From the NCBI GenBank assembly GCA_023424015.1, contig JAFAEM010000050.1:1-64000 (forward strand): DNA of 64,000 nucleotides. The letters run 5' to 3'. The translations under genes and the position numbers were made by a program. Shown here one piece after another: positions 1 to 9,026 of this stretch. Positions within the stretch are counted from its first letter, which is position 1, and the number at the start of each line of letters is the position of its first letter. The stretch is from Bacteroidota bacterium (GTDB lineage: Bacteria; Bacteroidota; Bacteroidia; Chitinophagales; Chitinophagaceae). Below the pieces are notes generated by a model. The model did no database searches, was not told where the DNA came from, and saw nothing but the letters and a program-made list of their open reading frames with translations.

Positions 1-172
1 GGATTGCACGGATCACACGGATAACTGCCTGCGGCAGGTGATTGGCCACGAATTGCACGAATCACACGAATGGGGCCACGGATTGCACGGATCACACGGA
101 TAACTGCCTGCGGCAGGGGATTGGCCACGAATTGCACGAATCACACGAATGGGGCCACGGATTACACGGATT
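1..172. repeat. 79-bp tandem repeat, two full units plus the start of a third
   Basis: Units occupy 1-79 and 80-158 and differ by a single base (gtg versus ggg after CGGCA); a third, degenerate unit starts at 159 and fades after about 14 bases. Each unit is itself two related halves, GGATTGCACGGATCACACGG and GAATTGCACGAATCACACGA, separated by the palindrome CCTGCGGCAGG. The array probably continues left of the window. It is non-coding: an open frame through it reads only as a His/Thr/Asn-rich repeat. Intergenic repeats of this general look are common in Bacteroidetes; their function is unknown. Confidence 0.9.
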
Positions 173-272
173 TGCACAGATTGAATTTAGGGAGTCAATA
201 TTTACTGAAAGGTATTTTCGACTCGAGGACCTGATTCCAAATTCCGAATCCCCCAATACCCATAGAAAAACA

Positions 273-1265
273 CTATTCAATAATCGGCTTTTCCTTCCCT
301 TTATTTTTCTCCGATTTCTCCTGTAGTCTTTTCTCATCTTTATTGCCTTTGTTATCAAGTATGGGATCGCCCATGGGGGGATTGCCGATATAGGGATCAA
401 CGCCCCTCATATCCACTTTGAAGTCGAAAGCTTTGTCGACATGCACCCATTTTCCATTTTCCCATTTGAACGCTTCATTATCTCCATCGGGAACAAGGGT
501 CCATTTATTCTCCGGTTCATTTGTCTCCGACACCAGGTGATCAACGAGAATCATATCCAGTTCGTCGAGATAATTCAACAGTACCCGTGCATCCTTTTTA
601 TATTCCAGGCTAAAGCGGAACTGTGGTTTTTTAGGAATGCTGTCTTTTTCAAAACTAAAAAACGGCCCGCCAAACAGCGGCTCATTCTTTTCATTGAAAT
701 GAAGCACTTCGATCCATTTTTTTGTCGTGCGGATGGTATTGTGATCGATACCAAAAAGCGTGTAATATTTTTTTCCCCTATGCTCGGTCTGTACAATATT
801 ATAATAGATCGCACCGATCCAGTTGTTTCTATTGCGTACCGAATCCATCGCGTTCATCGTAAACTCAGAATCATCGCGCAGCGGGATCAGTTTCAGTGAA
901 CCATCGCGTGTGCGCATCTGGATCGCGCCTTTTTGTCTTGCATAATATTCATCAAATTGAAGTCCCCAGGTAAAGATCCGGAAACTGCTGTCGGGAGCAT
1001 AGAGTTTGGAAATGCCTTTTACAGAATCGAAGGGGAAATAGAACGAGTTTTTTATTTGCAACGCCCTAACCAGGGTGCGGGTGAAAATGCTGTCGGAGAT
1101 CATCCGGTCGGCCTGGAGCGTATCAGTCGCCATATAACGGGCATATTCTTGCAGCGTGTCTTCTTTTGCCCTCAATTTTTTCAGGTCGGCCGTGCTGATG
1201 GTTTGCGAAAAAGCCGCCTGCGAAAAAACTATGAACAGCGCGGTCATCAAAAAAAGCCTGGTCAT
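273..1265 (-). CDS. Exported protein of unknown function
   Basis: I do not recognise a named family. The product is about 330 residues. The start at 1265 was chosen because it gives a clean signal peptide (positive MTR, hydrophobic LFLMTALFIVF, then a cleavage region ending AAFSQ); an open frame extends upstream to 1322 but would put 19 extra residues ahead of that signal. The mature part has many aromatic and charged residues with a central stretch about an IYYNIV strand and 'KYYTLFGID', suggesting a beta-rich periplasmic or outer-membrane-associated protein. The C-terminus is lysine/glutamate rich and low complexity. It is transcribed towards the 79-bp repeat array. Likely conserved among Chitinophagaceae, but this is from memory only. 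Confidence 0.8.
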   Translation of the reverse strand: MTRLFLMTALFIVFSQAAFSQTISTADLKKLRAKEDTLQEYARYMATDTLQADRMISDSIFTRTLVRALQIKNSFYFPFDSVKGISKLYAPDSSFRIFTWGLQFDEYYARQKGAIQMRTRDGSLKLIPLRDDSEFTMNAMDSVRNRNNWIGAIYYNIVQTEHRGKKYYTLFGIDHNTIRTTKKWIEVLHFNEKNEPLFGGPFFSFEKDSIPKKPQFRFSLEYKKDARVLLNYLDELDMILVDHLVSETNEPENKWTLVPDGDNEAFKWENGKWVHVDKAFDFKVDMRGVDPYIGNPPMGDPILDNKGNKDEKRLQEKSEKNKGKEKPIIE

Positions 1266-1669
1266 GGTGGGTTTCACGGGATTTTTTGTGTGCATCTGCG
1301 AAAATACGATTTGAGTGCTCATTTCCTAAGAGAATGCCCCTGCTTATAAGTTAAAGTTTACAGGTCCCTGCTTCTAAACGGCAAATGAGACTTAATATTT
1401 TGTGAAGTTTTATTTGGGAAAAGTCTTCAATAGGGGATTTGAGCGATCGGAGAAGAAGGAAGTGAATTATGAATCCGGGGTAAAATGAGCCGTTATTAAA
1501 TTGTAGCCTCATAATATATACTTCACGCGGAGTTTCACTTTTAACGTTAATAGCTTATATTCATGCATAGGTTTCCAATTCCTTGCTGCCAATTCGATTA
1601 CCCTTTCAAATCTACTCAGGTTAAAGCCATCGTTATCCAGTAGCGTTCATCCTTCATCAACAGGCAGAT
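1266..1669. other. Intergenic region between divergent genes
   Basis: About 400 bases between the exported protein on the minus strand and the DUF2306 gene on the plus strand. AT-rich with no convincing open frame, tRNA or repeat. It must hold both promoters; only imperfect matches to the Bacteroidetes -7 box are visible (for example TAGGTTTC near 1567 on plus and TATTTTCG near 1305 on minus), so none is called. Confidence 0.5.
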
Positions 1670-2329
1670 ATGATCAAAGTTTTTGGTATCGCGTTGAAAG
1701 CCGGGTCCTGGTTCCTTATCATCGCGTTATCAGTTTATTTCTTTCTCGACAATGTCATCGCTTATTTCTACGGGTACAGGGGGCCTTCGTTCGGGAATTC
1801 CATTTTTAACAACCAGCTTTGGGTGGTGATGCATATGGTAGGCGGCACTATGACTTTACTACTGGGACCTTTACAGTTTTGGCCATCCATCCGCAACAGG
1901 TTTTTATCTTTTCATCGTATGGCCGGGAAGATTTACATGACCGGGATCGCGCTCATCGGGATATCTGCATCGCGATTATCGTTGGTTAGTCCCTGTGTAC
2001 CCTGTCGTATATCCCTGTTCCTTCTTACAGTGTTTGCAGTGCTGGCTACTTTTTTCGCATGGAAGGCAATAAAAAAAAGAAATCTGAAAGTCCACCGGCA
2101 AATGATGGTACGTAGTTATGTATGCGTGCTGGCTTTTGTAGCGGTTCGGGTTGATGAAGTATTCCCGCTCGATTTTTTGTTCGGCCAGATCAGCGATGGC
2201 ATGTTCAGGCGGGTGGTGAATGAGTATTTCTTTTCGTTCGTGCCACTGATACTGGCAGAGATCTTTATGGTTTGGATACCCTCTGTTTATTATAAGAAAA
2301 AAAATGTTGCAAAACCGGAACAATCATGA
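1670..2329 (+). CDS. DUF2306 family membrane protein
   Basis: Inner-membrane protein of 219 residues with about six hydrophobic segments. The pattern 'VVMHMVGGTMTLLLGPLQF' followed by 'FHRMAGKIYMTGI' (conserved His plus Arg-x-x-Gly) is the signature of DUF2306 (PF10067). The conserved histidines resemble haem-binding positions of cytochrome b-like membrane proteins, but no biochemical role is established. The stop overlaps the start of the next gene (ATGA at 2326), so the two are translationally coupled and probably act together. Ends in a short Lys-rich cytoplasmic tail. Confidence 0.85.
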   Translation: MIKVFGIALKAGSWFLIIALSVYFFLDNVIAYFYGYRGPSFGNSIFNNQLWVVMHMVGGTMTLLLGPLQFWPSIRNRFLSFHRMAGKIYMTGIALIGISASRLSLVSPCVPCRISLFLLTVFAVLATFFAWKAIKKRNLKVHRQMMVRSYVCVLAFVAVRVDEVFPLDFLFGQISDGMFRRVVNEYFFSFVPLILAEIFMVWIPSVYYKKKNVAKPEQS

Positions 2330-3060
2330 AAGCGGATAAAATACTATATCCCGGCATTTCGTTATGGCTGCTTTTGTTGATCCCTGTAATACTGGCGGGA
2401 TTCTATCCCACATACCTGGCAAAGTTGCCTGGCTCTATGGGAGGGATCATTCATATTCACACCCTGTTTATGAGTTGCTGGCTGATCCTGGCGATCACCC
2501 AACCCATGCTCATCCGCAAGAAAAAGATCAGGTGGCACAGAACCCTGGGAAAATTAAGTTATGTGGTCATGCCTCTTGTACTCTTTTTTGGCTACATGGT
2601 CATCCGGTTTTCCTACCTGGGCCGCATCGACAGGGCAGGAGGGACAGGCGCTGATATCGCGACACTGGCATTCATTAAAAGCGAATTGTACATACCCATC
2701 ATATACCTGGCCTGGCTCGCAGTATTTTATATTCTGGCTGTGAGCTGGCGCAGGCGAATGATCTATCACGCGACGTTTATGTTTGCAGCGATCCTTACGA
2801 TGCTGGGTCCTTCGGTGGACCGGATCATTTTTCAGGTTTATGAATATTACGACCGCGAATTCGACCTTTTTGCGGAAGTTGCGGTATTTGTGCTCATCGA
2901 CATCTTATTGCTGGGTTTGCTGTATTATCACTGGCGGAATAATTATCCCATTAGAGCAGCAGCCCTGGCTCTTTCTATTTACCTGGTCGGACAGCTGGGA
3001 TATTTTCTGTTGCCAAAAACGCAGGGCTGGCAAATGTTTGTTACATGTATCATGGTTTAA
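2326..3060 (+). CDS. Multi-spanning membrane protein, partner of the DUF2306 gene
   Basis: 244 residues with about seven transmembrane segments. It shares with its upstream neighbour the layout of a His-containing helix ('GGIIHIHTLFMSCWLIL') followed by 'RWHRTLGKLSYVVMPL', that is, His-x-x-x-Gly after a basic loop. This suggests a common ancestry with DUF2306 or a related haem-binding membrane fold, perhaps a two-subunit complex. Overlaps the upstream gene by four bases (ATGA). No catalytic motif can be named; function unknown. Confidence 0.8.
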   Translation: MKADKILYPGISLWLLLLIPVILAGFYPTYLAKLPGSMGGIIHIHTLFMSCWLILAITQPMLIRKKKIRWHRTLGKLSYVVMPLVLFFGYMVIRFSYLGRIDRAGGTGADIATLAFIKSELYIPIIYLAWLAVFYILAVSWRRRMIYHATFMFAAILTMLGPSVDRIIFQVYEYYDREFDLFAEVAVFVLIDILLLGLLYYHWRNNYPIRAAALALSIYLVGQLGYFLLPKTQGWQMFVTCIMV

Positions 3061-3095
3061 GTTAAAGAAGATATTTTTAATAATTAATTACGTTC

Positions 3096-3506
3096 ATGAA
3101 GGGCATTTATTTTGTACTGACGGGTTTGGCATTGTTTGGGTTTTTGCCTCTTGCCATCATTCTTTACAAACGCCGGCGCGTGAATAGAGTTCTAACCACC
3201 GGCAGGATGTCGAAAGCCCGGGTGTACGGAATCCACACTGTGAGACGACAGCCAACCGATATCGTGTATTATACCTTTTATGATCAGCACATGAAACAGT
3301 TCAATGGCAGCCTGACCTGCAAATCGGGGTTGTACAAAGTGGATGATGTGATCGATGTGTACTACGATCCCGGAAACCCGAAACTCAATACCGTGAATGG
3401 CGCCTGGCAATCGAATTTCATACTCGGGTTTGGGATAGCACTCACCGCTTTCATTTTGTTTGCGGTATATAAATTATATGAAATGATCGAGTCGGGCGAA
3501 GCCTGA
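3096..3506 (+). CDS. DUF3592-type membrane protein
   Basis: 136 residues. An N-terminal membrane segment (residues about 4-24), a basic stretch (KRRRVNR), a beta-rich soluble core of about 70 residues containing 'DVYYDPGNPKLN', and a C-terminal membrane segment match the DUF3592 arrangement; the 'VxYDPxNP' turn is typical of the family. Function is unknown. Lies 35 bases after the upstream gene in the same direction, possibly one transcription unit. Confidence 0.75.
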   Translation: MKGIYFVLTGLALFGFLPLAIILYKRRRVNRVLTTGRMSKARVYGIHTVRRQPTDIVYYTFYDQHMKQFNGSLTCKSGLYKVDDVIDVYYDPGNPKLNTVNGAWQSNFILGFGIALTAFILFAVYKLYEMIESGEA

Positions 3507-3541
3507 GCTGCTTGAAAACATTGACTAGAAATAATTGCTAT

Positions 3542-4000
3542 ATGCACATCAAAATAATCTTCCTGTTGATCGTATTAGTCATACATCAACATCTGGCTGC
3601 GCAGCTTTCCGAAATCAAGCCATCTGGTGACTGGCAGATCTTTGGCCAGGTAAAGTACGTAGGCGCAGCGAAAGCCAGTCTTGAATTTATGCCCGGGAAA
3701 ACGGACACTACTTACCTGCTTTTGATGCGTGACAGCCGCTATGAGCTAAAGGAGTATTTTAGTGTAAGATTCAGCAGCGAAGGGGGAACACTTGACAAAT
3801 TTTACGAAATATTGACTTCTTTTTTTAAAAAGGAGAACAGGAAAAATAAAGACTACCAGAAATTGTTCAACCTGGGTAATAAGCGGGTATTTGTACAACA
3901 TTACAAGCAATTGACGGGGCACCAGATCATGCTTTCAACTGATGATGGGCGGATTCTGCTGGGTGAAGGTGAGATTAAAAGGCTGTTCGATAGAAAATGA
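3542..4000 (+). CDS. Small exported protein, unknown function
   Basis: About 152 residues from the ATG at 3542, preferred because it begins a standard signal peptide (MHIKIIFLLIVLVIHQHLAAQ, cut at about LAAQ) while the longer frame begins with TTG at 3512. The mature protein has alternating basic and aromatic residues ('YELKEYFSVRFSSEGG') and no recognisable motif. Probably periplasmic or surface associated. Confidence 0.7.
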   Translation: MHIKIIFLLIVLVIHQHLAAQLSEIKPSGDWQIFGQVKYVGAAKASLEFMPGKTDTTYLLLMRDSRYELKEYFSVRFSSEGGTLDKFYEILTSFFKKENRKNKDYQKLFNLGNKRVFVQHYKQLTGHQIMLSTDDGRILLGEGEIKRLFDRK

Positions 4001-4139
4001 TTCATCTGTCTCGCAGAGCCTTCGACTCCACAAGCGCGAGCAGGGCGTGGAAGTATTTCAGTTAATGCTCACTTGATTGGATCCGGCGACAATAACTAAT
4101 TGGGGAAAAGCGGCTTCTAAAAAAATAAAACCGGAGTGT

Positions 4140-4958
4140 ATGAAATTTTTAGTTTCAGTGTGTTTTGTTTTGACCTTCACCAGAATTCATGCACAGGTGA
4201 ATAAAATAGAGCACTTCTTTGCCAGTTCGCCAAAACCTGAGAAACTTTTCGATTTTTTTTCAGGGGAATTGGGCTTGCCGGTATTGTGGAGTTTTCAATC
4301 ATTCGGTGATTTTGCAAGTGGGGGTGTTACTCTCGGTAATGTCGCATTTGAACTTGTGACGTTTAAGGGTGCGGACACCACATCCTTCAATGGTATTGCG
4401 CTCGAACCAATCAGGCACATGGAGGAGTTTGAAAAAGAACTTGACAGACTCGGCATTGCTCATGATACGATCGATAACAGTAATGTATCAAAAGACTTGA
4501 ACGGCACACTACGTGGCTGGTCAACTTTGACGCCAAAAAATTTATTGCCGGATGAAGCCAACCTGTTTGTTTGCGACTACAAGTCAAGGCAGCAAGTCGC
4601 AGAAAATCGTAAGAAAGGGGCTGATAAATTAGAGGAAGTCAATGGGGGTGAACTGGGGATTATTTTGCTCAAAGAAATTGTAATAGGTTCAACTGATCCG
4701 GGTATTTACGAAAAGCAATTGCTGAAACTACCGGACTTAAAAAAAACTGGTGAACTTTTTACCTTTATTGAAGGGCCGGCTTTACGATTACAAAAATGTG
4801 AGAAAAACTGGATTTCGAAAATTGTGATTGTTGTAAAATCACTTAAGTCGGCGAAGCTGTTCCTTGAATCAAAAAAAATATTGGGTAAGGTAGCTGCCAA
4901 TAGTGTTTTTATTTCGCCGCTGGCAATAGATGGATTGGAAATAGAATTGGTAGAATAG
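4140..4958 (+). CDS. Exported VOC (glyoxalase fold)-like protein
   Basis: About 272 residues. The ATG at 4140 gives a signal peptide ending 'TRIHAQ'; the longer TTG frame from 4077 is unlikely. The mature part begins 'KIEHFFASSPKPEKLFDFFSGELGLPVLW' style beta-alpha-beta with a 'GGVTLGNVAFELVTF' strand pair, which is the first half of a vicinal-oxygen-chelate module, and a second, weaker module follows. Clear metal ligands are hard to assign, so it may be binding-only. An exported VOC protein is unusual because most are cytoplasmic. Confidence 0.7.
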   Translation: MKFLVSVCFVLTFTRIHAQVNKIEHFFASSPKPEKLFDFFSGELGLPVLWSFQSFGDFASGGVTLGNVAFELVTFKGADTTSFNGIALEPIRHMEEFEKELDRLGIAHDTIDNSNVSKDLNGTLRGWSTLTPKNLLPDEANLFVCDYKSRQQVAENRKKGADKLEEVNGGELGIILLKEIVIGSTDPGIYEKQLLKLPDLKKTGELFTFIEGPALRLQKCEKNWISKIVIVVKSLKSAKLFLESKKILGKVAANSVFISPLAIDGLEIELVE

Positions 4959-4997
4959 ACCTGTTATGATTTTATCAGGAAGCTTTAGTGAAGCAAT

Positions 4998-5846
4998 ATG
5001 AAAAAAAGTTATACTCTCTTCTTTGCACTTATAATTTTCCTGTATTCAATTAATGCACAAATATATGATACCATAAAAGTAAAAGTGCATGAACACACCA
5101 TGACCCTCTACTCATCCGGCATTGGAAAGCCTACAGTTATATTAGAAGCAGGGGGAGGCTCCAGTCATAAAACGTGGGAATTGGTACAACCTAAATTAGC
5201 TGCCTCTGCAAGGATCATTTCTTATGACAGACCTGGGTATTTGAATTCTGATACATGTACATTGTCACGAGATGCGATTACAATTGCAAGGGAATTAAAA
5301 GCAGCATTGACAAAGGCCAAAATTGACCCGCCATATATCTTGTCGGGTTGGTCTTATGGCGGTGCCCTGATACGGGTGTTTGCGGGGCTTTACCCGGACG
5401 AAGTGGCAGGGATGGTATTAGTTGATCCCGCGCCTGAGGAAGTGTATCCCCGGCTGGAGAGAGAGTTCCCGGAAATGATGAAAGAAGACATGGAGTATAT
5501 GCAGGCAATATTGACCAGCAAGACCCGCCCCGGTGAGCGTGAAGAGATGCGGATGTTTGATATTTCAATGAACCAGGCACGGCTTTCGGATGAATTACAT
5601 GCCACGCCAACCACATTATTGATAGCGGCAGGTAAAGCTGAAGGAGGCCAGGATCGTGACACAACAAATCCAATAAATCGTGCATGGGTGGAAGAACTAG
5701 TGAAATGGGCGGTTAAAAGACCAGCATTAAAATATGAGATCATTACAAGTAGCGGACACCATATTGCAAGATCTCAACCCGATATTGTTGCCAAAGCGAT
5801 TTTGGATCACATATACCGGTATCAGGTGAGACACAAAAGTGACTAG
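4998..5846 (+). CDS. Exported alpha/beta hydrolase
   Basis: 282 residues with a signal peptide (residues 1-21, ending SINAQ). The alpha/beta-hydrolase core shows the oxyanion-region 'LEAGGGSSHKTW', the strand 'SYDRPGYLNSD', the nucleophile elbow GWSYGG with Ser119, a 'VDPAPEEVYP' strand and a late His in 'SSGHHIARSQPD'. Most likely a secreted esterase, lipase or peptidase; the substrate cannot be read from sequence. First of a run of five exported hydrolase or peptidase-like enzymes transcribed in the same direction. Confidence 0.85.
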   Translation: MKKSYTLFFALIIFLYSINAQIYDTIKVKVHEHTMTLYSSGIGKPTVILEAGGGSSHKTWELVQPKLAASARIISYDRPGYLNSDTCTLSRDAITIARELKAALTKAKIDPPYILSGWSYGGALIRVFAGLYPDEVAGMVLVDPAPEEVYPRLEREFPEMMKEDMEYMQAILTSKTRPGEREEMRMFDISMNQARLSDELHATPTTLLIAAGKAEGGQDRDTTNPINRAWVEELVKWAVKRPALKYEIITSSGHHIARSQPDIVAKAILDHIYRYQVRHKSD

Positions 5847-6006
5847 CTACTTCAAAAAAAGCTTGTAGTTGAACAAACATTGTAGAAATATTATAAGTTT
5901 AATAAGTGTAAGAACCCGGAGATACAATAATAGCAGTGGTTGCTGGAACAATTTCTTTGATATTTTATACTGATATTATTTAGCCGGAGATCATTAAATA
6001 TGATTT

Positions 6007-8163
6007 ATGAAAAGATTATTGCTGCTTGTTTTTTCTTTTGCCCTATCCCAAACTATGTGCTTTTCACAGTTCAGTTATCCTGTGGCCAGACATGAGTCGT
6101 TCGATACTACCGTCTTTGGTACTAAAATGTCGGATCCGTATTTCTGGATGAGCAGGAAAGAAAATGAAACGGAAATGCAGTCCTTTAGCCGGCAGCAGGG
6201 TCAGTTGGCAAAACAGGTTTTGGACAGCATTACGGGAATGGAAGCACTGTACCAGGAATCCGGTGAATTATTTGAAGCCATAAAGGATGAGGTATGGAGA
6301 ATGACTGCAAACGGAAAAAGTATTTACTATTTCCGGGATATTCCCGGCGAAGGTTCGATGCTTTGCCGGCGAAAAGGTCCTGAAGCGACCGAGGAGAAAG
6401 TCCTGGGACGTGTAAAGATCAACGGGCAAAACTATTCTGTCAGGAAAAGATTGTTTTCTTACAATGAGTCGCTGCTTGCCATGATGCTCACCCAAAACGG
6501 TGAAGCTAACCCGCAGATCAGGTTTTTTAATCTCGAAACAAAGGAGTTCCTGCCCGACAGCATTGCGCCGGTCATGTTCAATGACTCAAGAGGCGTTTCA
6601 ATGGCCTGGTCGCCGGATAATAAATCATTGTTCTATACGCAGTCGCCGCCTACCAATAAACATGCGGAAAAATATTTTAACGGGAAGATCATGCAACACC
6701 GGTTGGGCACGTCACAGTCTTCAGACAAGCCGATTTTCGGAAGTGGTGTTAATAGTAAAATATCTTTAAGCCCTGCAGAAACGCCGTATGTTTACAGTTT
6801 CAGCCATTCACCCTATATCGTCGCCCGAATTCGCTCCGCCGAAGGAGATAACTATGCATATGCGGTTCATATTTCCAAACTCAACGGGGACAATACGCCC
6901 TGGAAAAAGCTAAAAAATTATGTGAATCTCGGCGATGCGTTTGACGCAAACGATAAATGGCTATACGCGGTTTCCACTGGCGCGCCGCGATACAGAGTAG
7001 TTAAAATTGATATGTCAACCGGAAATACGCCGGTTGAATTTCTTCCACAGCAACAGGATGTGATTGCCGGGACCGATTTTTCACACAACAAAGCCATCAT
7101 TGCAGGCAGAGATGTGTTGTATGTTCTGTTGCGAAAGATCGGGGATATGCAGATCCTGAAACTGGATCTTAAAAGCAGGGAGACAACACTTTTACCATTG
7201 CCACGAAACCAGTCGGTCAGCCAGCTTCAGTTGTTTAACGGGAATGATCTCCTGTTCTGCCTTTCCTCGCCGGTCAAAATGGATTTGTACCAGTGGTATG
7301 AACATCGGCAAAACAAAGTCCATGGCTTTTCGTTTGCTGATAAAGTGTTGGATAAATCAGGAGAGTTGAAAACAGAAGTATTGTATGCACCATCCCGTGA
7401 TGGGAAAAAGATCCCGGTATCGGTTGTTTATGCCAATACTGTCGACCTGAAAAATACCAATGCATGGCTGATAGAGGGATATGGAAATGGCGGTGCCAGC
7501 CGCGACTTGTATTTTGATCCCACCATGTATTCCTGGATAAAACGCGGCGGTGTATACGCATACGCGCATGTACGCGGAGGCGGCGAGTTAGGTGAGGACT
7601 GGACAAAAGATGGTCAGTTTCCCCATAAAATGAACTCGGTCAATGACGTGGTGGATATCGCCGAGTGGCTGGTAAAAAACAAATATTCTTCCCCTTCCAA
7701 AATCGTATTGATGGGAGGTAGTGCCGGAACTTTTTTGGTTGGAAATGCCATGAATCAGCGTCCCGAACTGTTTGCTGCAGGCATTTACCTGGCCGGTCTG
7801 CCCGACCTCGCTACGCACACGGATGCAGCAGGCGCAAGGGAAGGCAATAAAACTACTGGCCCCAAAAATACGCCGGAAGGTTTTTTATCAAATTACCAGC
7901 AAAGCGCTTTGTACCATATTCCGGAAGGCAGGAATTTACCAGGTATATTGATCATACATGGCGCTACTGATTATATCCTGTCGATGTCACCAGCGGCCCG
8001 CTATGCCGCAAGGTTGCAGGAACATCAGAAGGGCGACCGTCCCATTCTATTCCTGGTGGATTGGGAAGGCGGTCATGCGACGATCAATGAAAACGAACCT
8101 TTTTATATTCTAAAGTTTGCACTCTGGCAAACTGGTCATCCCGAATTTCAATTGAATAAATAA
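6007..8163 (+). CDS. Exported prolyl oligopeptidase family serine peptidase (S9)
   Basis: 718 residues with signal peptide (ending CFSQ). The N-terminal part starts with the S9A-type 'PVARHESFDTTVFGTKMSDPYFWM', followed by a seven-blade beta-propeller-like region (about residues 80-410) and a C-terminal alpha/beta-hydrolase domain. The nucleophile elbow reads GGSAGTF (usual GGSNGG), the acid lies in 'HGATDYILSMSPAARY' and the His in 'WEGGHATI'. Length is typical of prolyl oligopeptidases. Cleaves short proline-containing peptides, here presumably in the periplasm. Stop is only 2 bases from the next start, so co-translated with the amidohydrolase. Confidence 0.93.
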   Translation: MKRLLLLVFSFALSQTMCFSQFSYPVARHESFDTTVFGTKMSDPYFWMSRKENETEMQSFSRQQGQLAKQVLDSITGMEALYQESGELFEAIKDEVWRMTANGKSIYYFRDIPGEGSMLCRRKGPEATEEKVLGRVKINGQNYSVRKRLFSYNESLLAMMLTQNGEANPQIRFFNLETKEFLPDSIAPVMFNDSRGVSMAWSPDNKSLFYTQSPPTNKHAEKYFNGKIMQHRLGTSQSSDKPIFGSGVNSKISLSPAETPYVYSFSHSPYIVARIRSAEGDNYAYAVHISKLNGDNTPWKKLKNYVNLGDAFDANDKWLYAVSTGAPRYRVVKIDMSTGNTPVEFLPQQQDVIAGTDFSHNKAIIAGRDVLYVLLRKIGDMQILKLDLKSRETTLLPLPRNQSVSQLQLFNGNDLLFCLSSPVKMDLYQWYEHRQNKVHGFSFADKVLDKSGELKTEVLYAPSRDGKKIPVSVVYANTVDLKNTNAWLIEGYGNGGASRDLYFDPTMYSWIKRGGVYAYAHVRGGGELGEDWTKDGQFPHKMNSVNDVVDIAEWLVKNKYSSPSKIVLMGGSAGTFLVGNAMNQRPELFAAGIYLAGLPDLATHTDAAGAREGNKTTGPKNTPEGFLSNYQQSALYHIPEGRNLPGILIIHGATDYILSMSPAARYAARLQEHQKGDRPILFLVDWEGGHATINENEPFYILKFALWQTGHPEFQLNK

Positions 8164-8165
8164 AC

Positions 8166-9017
8166 ATGCGGATTACAATCTTATTTCTTGTCCTGCTGGT
8201 AGCGGGATGTAACAGTACTACAACCATCGAACGAAAAATATTCGATGTTCACCTTCATGGAGCAGAAGATCCAACTAGTCAACTTAACCAGCTTCAGTCA
8301 GGTGGAGTTGCAGTCGTGGCAGTAAGTACATCCTGGCAGGAGCAGCAGGGGTACAAGGGTGATGAAAAGCTAAAAGTATTGCACGGGTTATTTATTCCCT
8401 GCCCCAACGGGAAAGTACCATACAGCCTGCAACCCTGTTTTGAAGATGGAAAAGAATGGCCCGATATAAACTGGGTAGAACAGCAGGTGAAGGAAAATAA
8501 GATCCGTTTCATTGGTGAAGTGCTTACGCAATACCATGGGATCTCCTCTTCGGATTCATTGATGTTTCCTTATTATGCCCTGGCGGAAAAATACAATTTA
8601 CCTGTAGGCTTACACACCGGATCAGCAGGGTCCGATCATGGCTGTCCCAACTTCAAGGAAGAAATGGGTAACCCCGTTTTGTTCAGGGAAGCTCTGGCCA
8701 GGTTTCCAAAGCTGCGCGCCTGGTTTATGCATGGCGGAGGTCCCTTTCTTGAGGAATGCATAGCGATGATGAAGGAATTCCCCAACGTGTATGCCGATAT
8801 TTCCGTTCTCAACAACCCGGGTATCATACCTACTGATGAGTTTTATAAGATCATGAAGGAATTGATCGATGCCGGTTTGGAAGACAGGCTACTATTTGGC
8901 TCAGACAACGCGGAAATTGAAAACTGTATCGCCTCGGTGGAAAACCTGGATTTTCTAACCGAAAAGCAAAAGCAAAAAATCTTCTATGATAACGCGACAG
9001 TTTTTTTCAACGAATAA
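8166..9017 (+). CDS. Lipoprotein amidohydrolase (TIM-barrel)
   Basis: 283 residues. N-terminal lipobox (FLVLLVAGC, Cys15) indicates a lipid anchor. The chain then starts with the metal-binding 'DVHLHG' motif of the amidohydrolase superfamily, continues with 'GLHTGSAGSDHGCP', 'FMHGGGPFL' and ends with 'LLFGSDNAE', the barrel-end Asp. The pattern fits amidohydrolase_2 (PF04909)-type hydrolases or decarboxylases. Substrate unknown. Coupled to the prolyl oligopeptidase upstream and 9 bases from the next hydrolase gene. Confidence 0.88.
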   Translation: MRITILFLVLLVAGCNSTTTIERKIFDVHLHGAEDPTSQLNQLQSGGVAVVAVSTSWQEQQGYKGDEKLKVLHGLFIPCPNGKVPYSLQPCFEDGKEWPDINWVEQQVKENKIRFIGEVLTQYHGISSSDSLMFPYYALAEKYNLPVGLHTGSAGSDHGCPNFKEEMGNPVLFREALARFPKLRAWFMHGGGPFLEECIAMMKEFPNVYADISVLNNPGIIPTDEFYKIMKELIDAGLEDRLLFGSDNAEIENCIASVENLDFLTEKQKQKIFYDNATVFFNE

Positions 9018-9026
9018 TTAAGCGCA

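Noticed and set aside
42..326. 94-codon open frame on plus through the left-hand repeat
   Set aside because: Its first half is a translation of the 79-bp repeat (His/Thr/Asn rich) and the rest overlaps the 3' end of the exported protein gene on the other strand.
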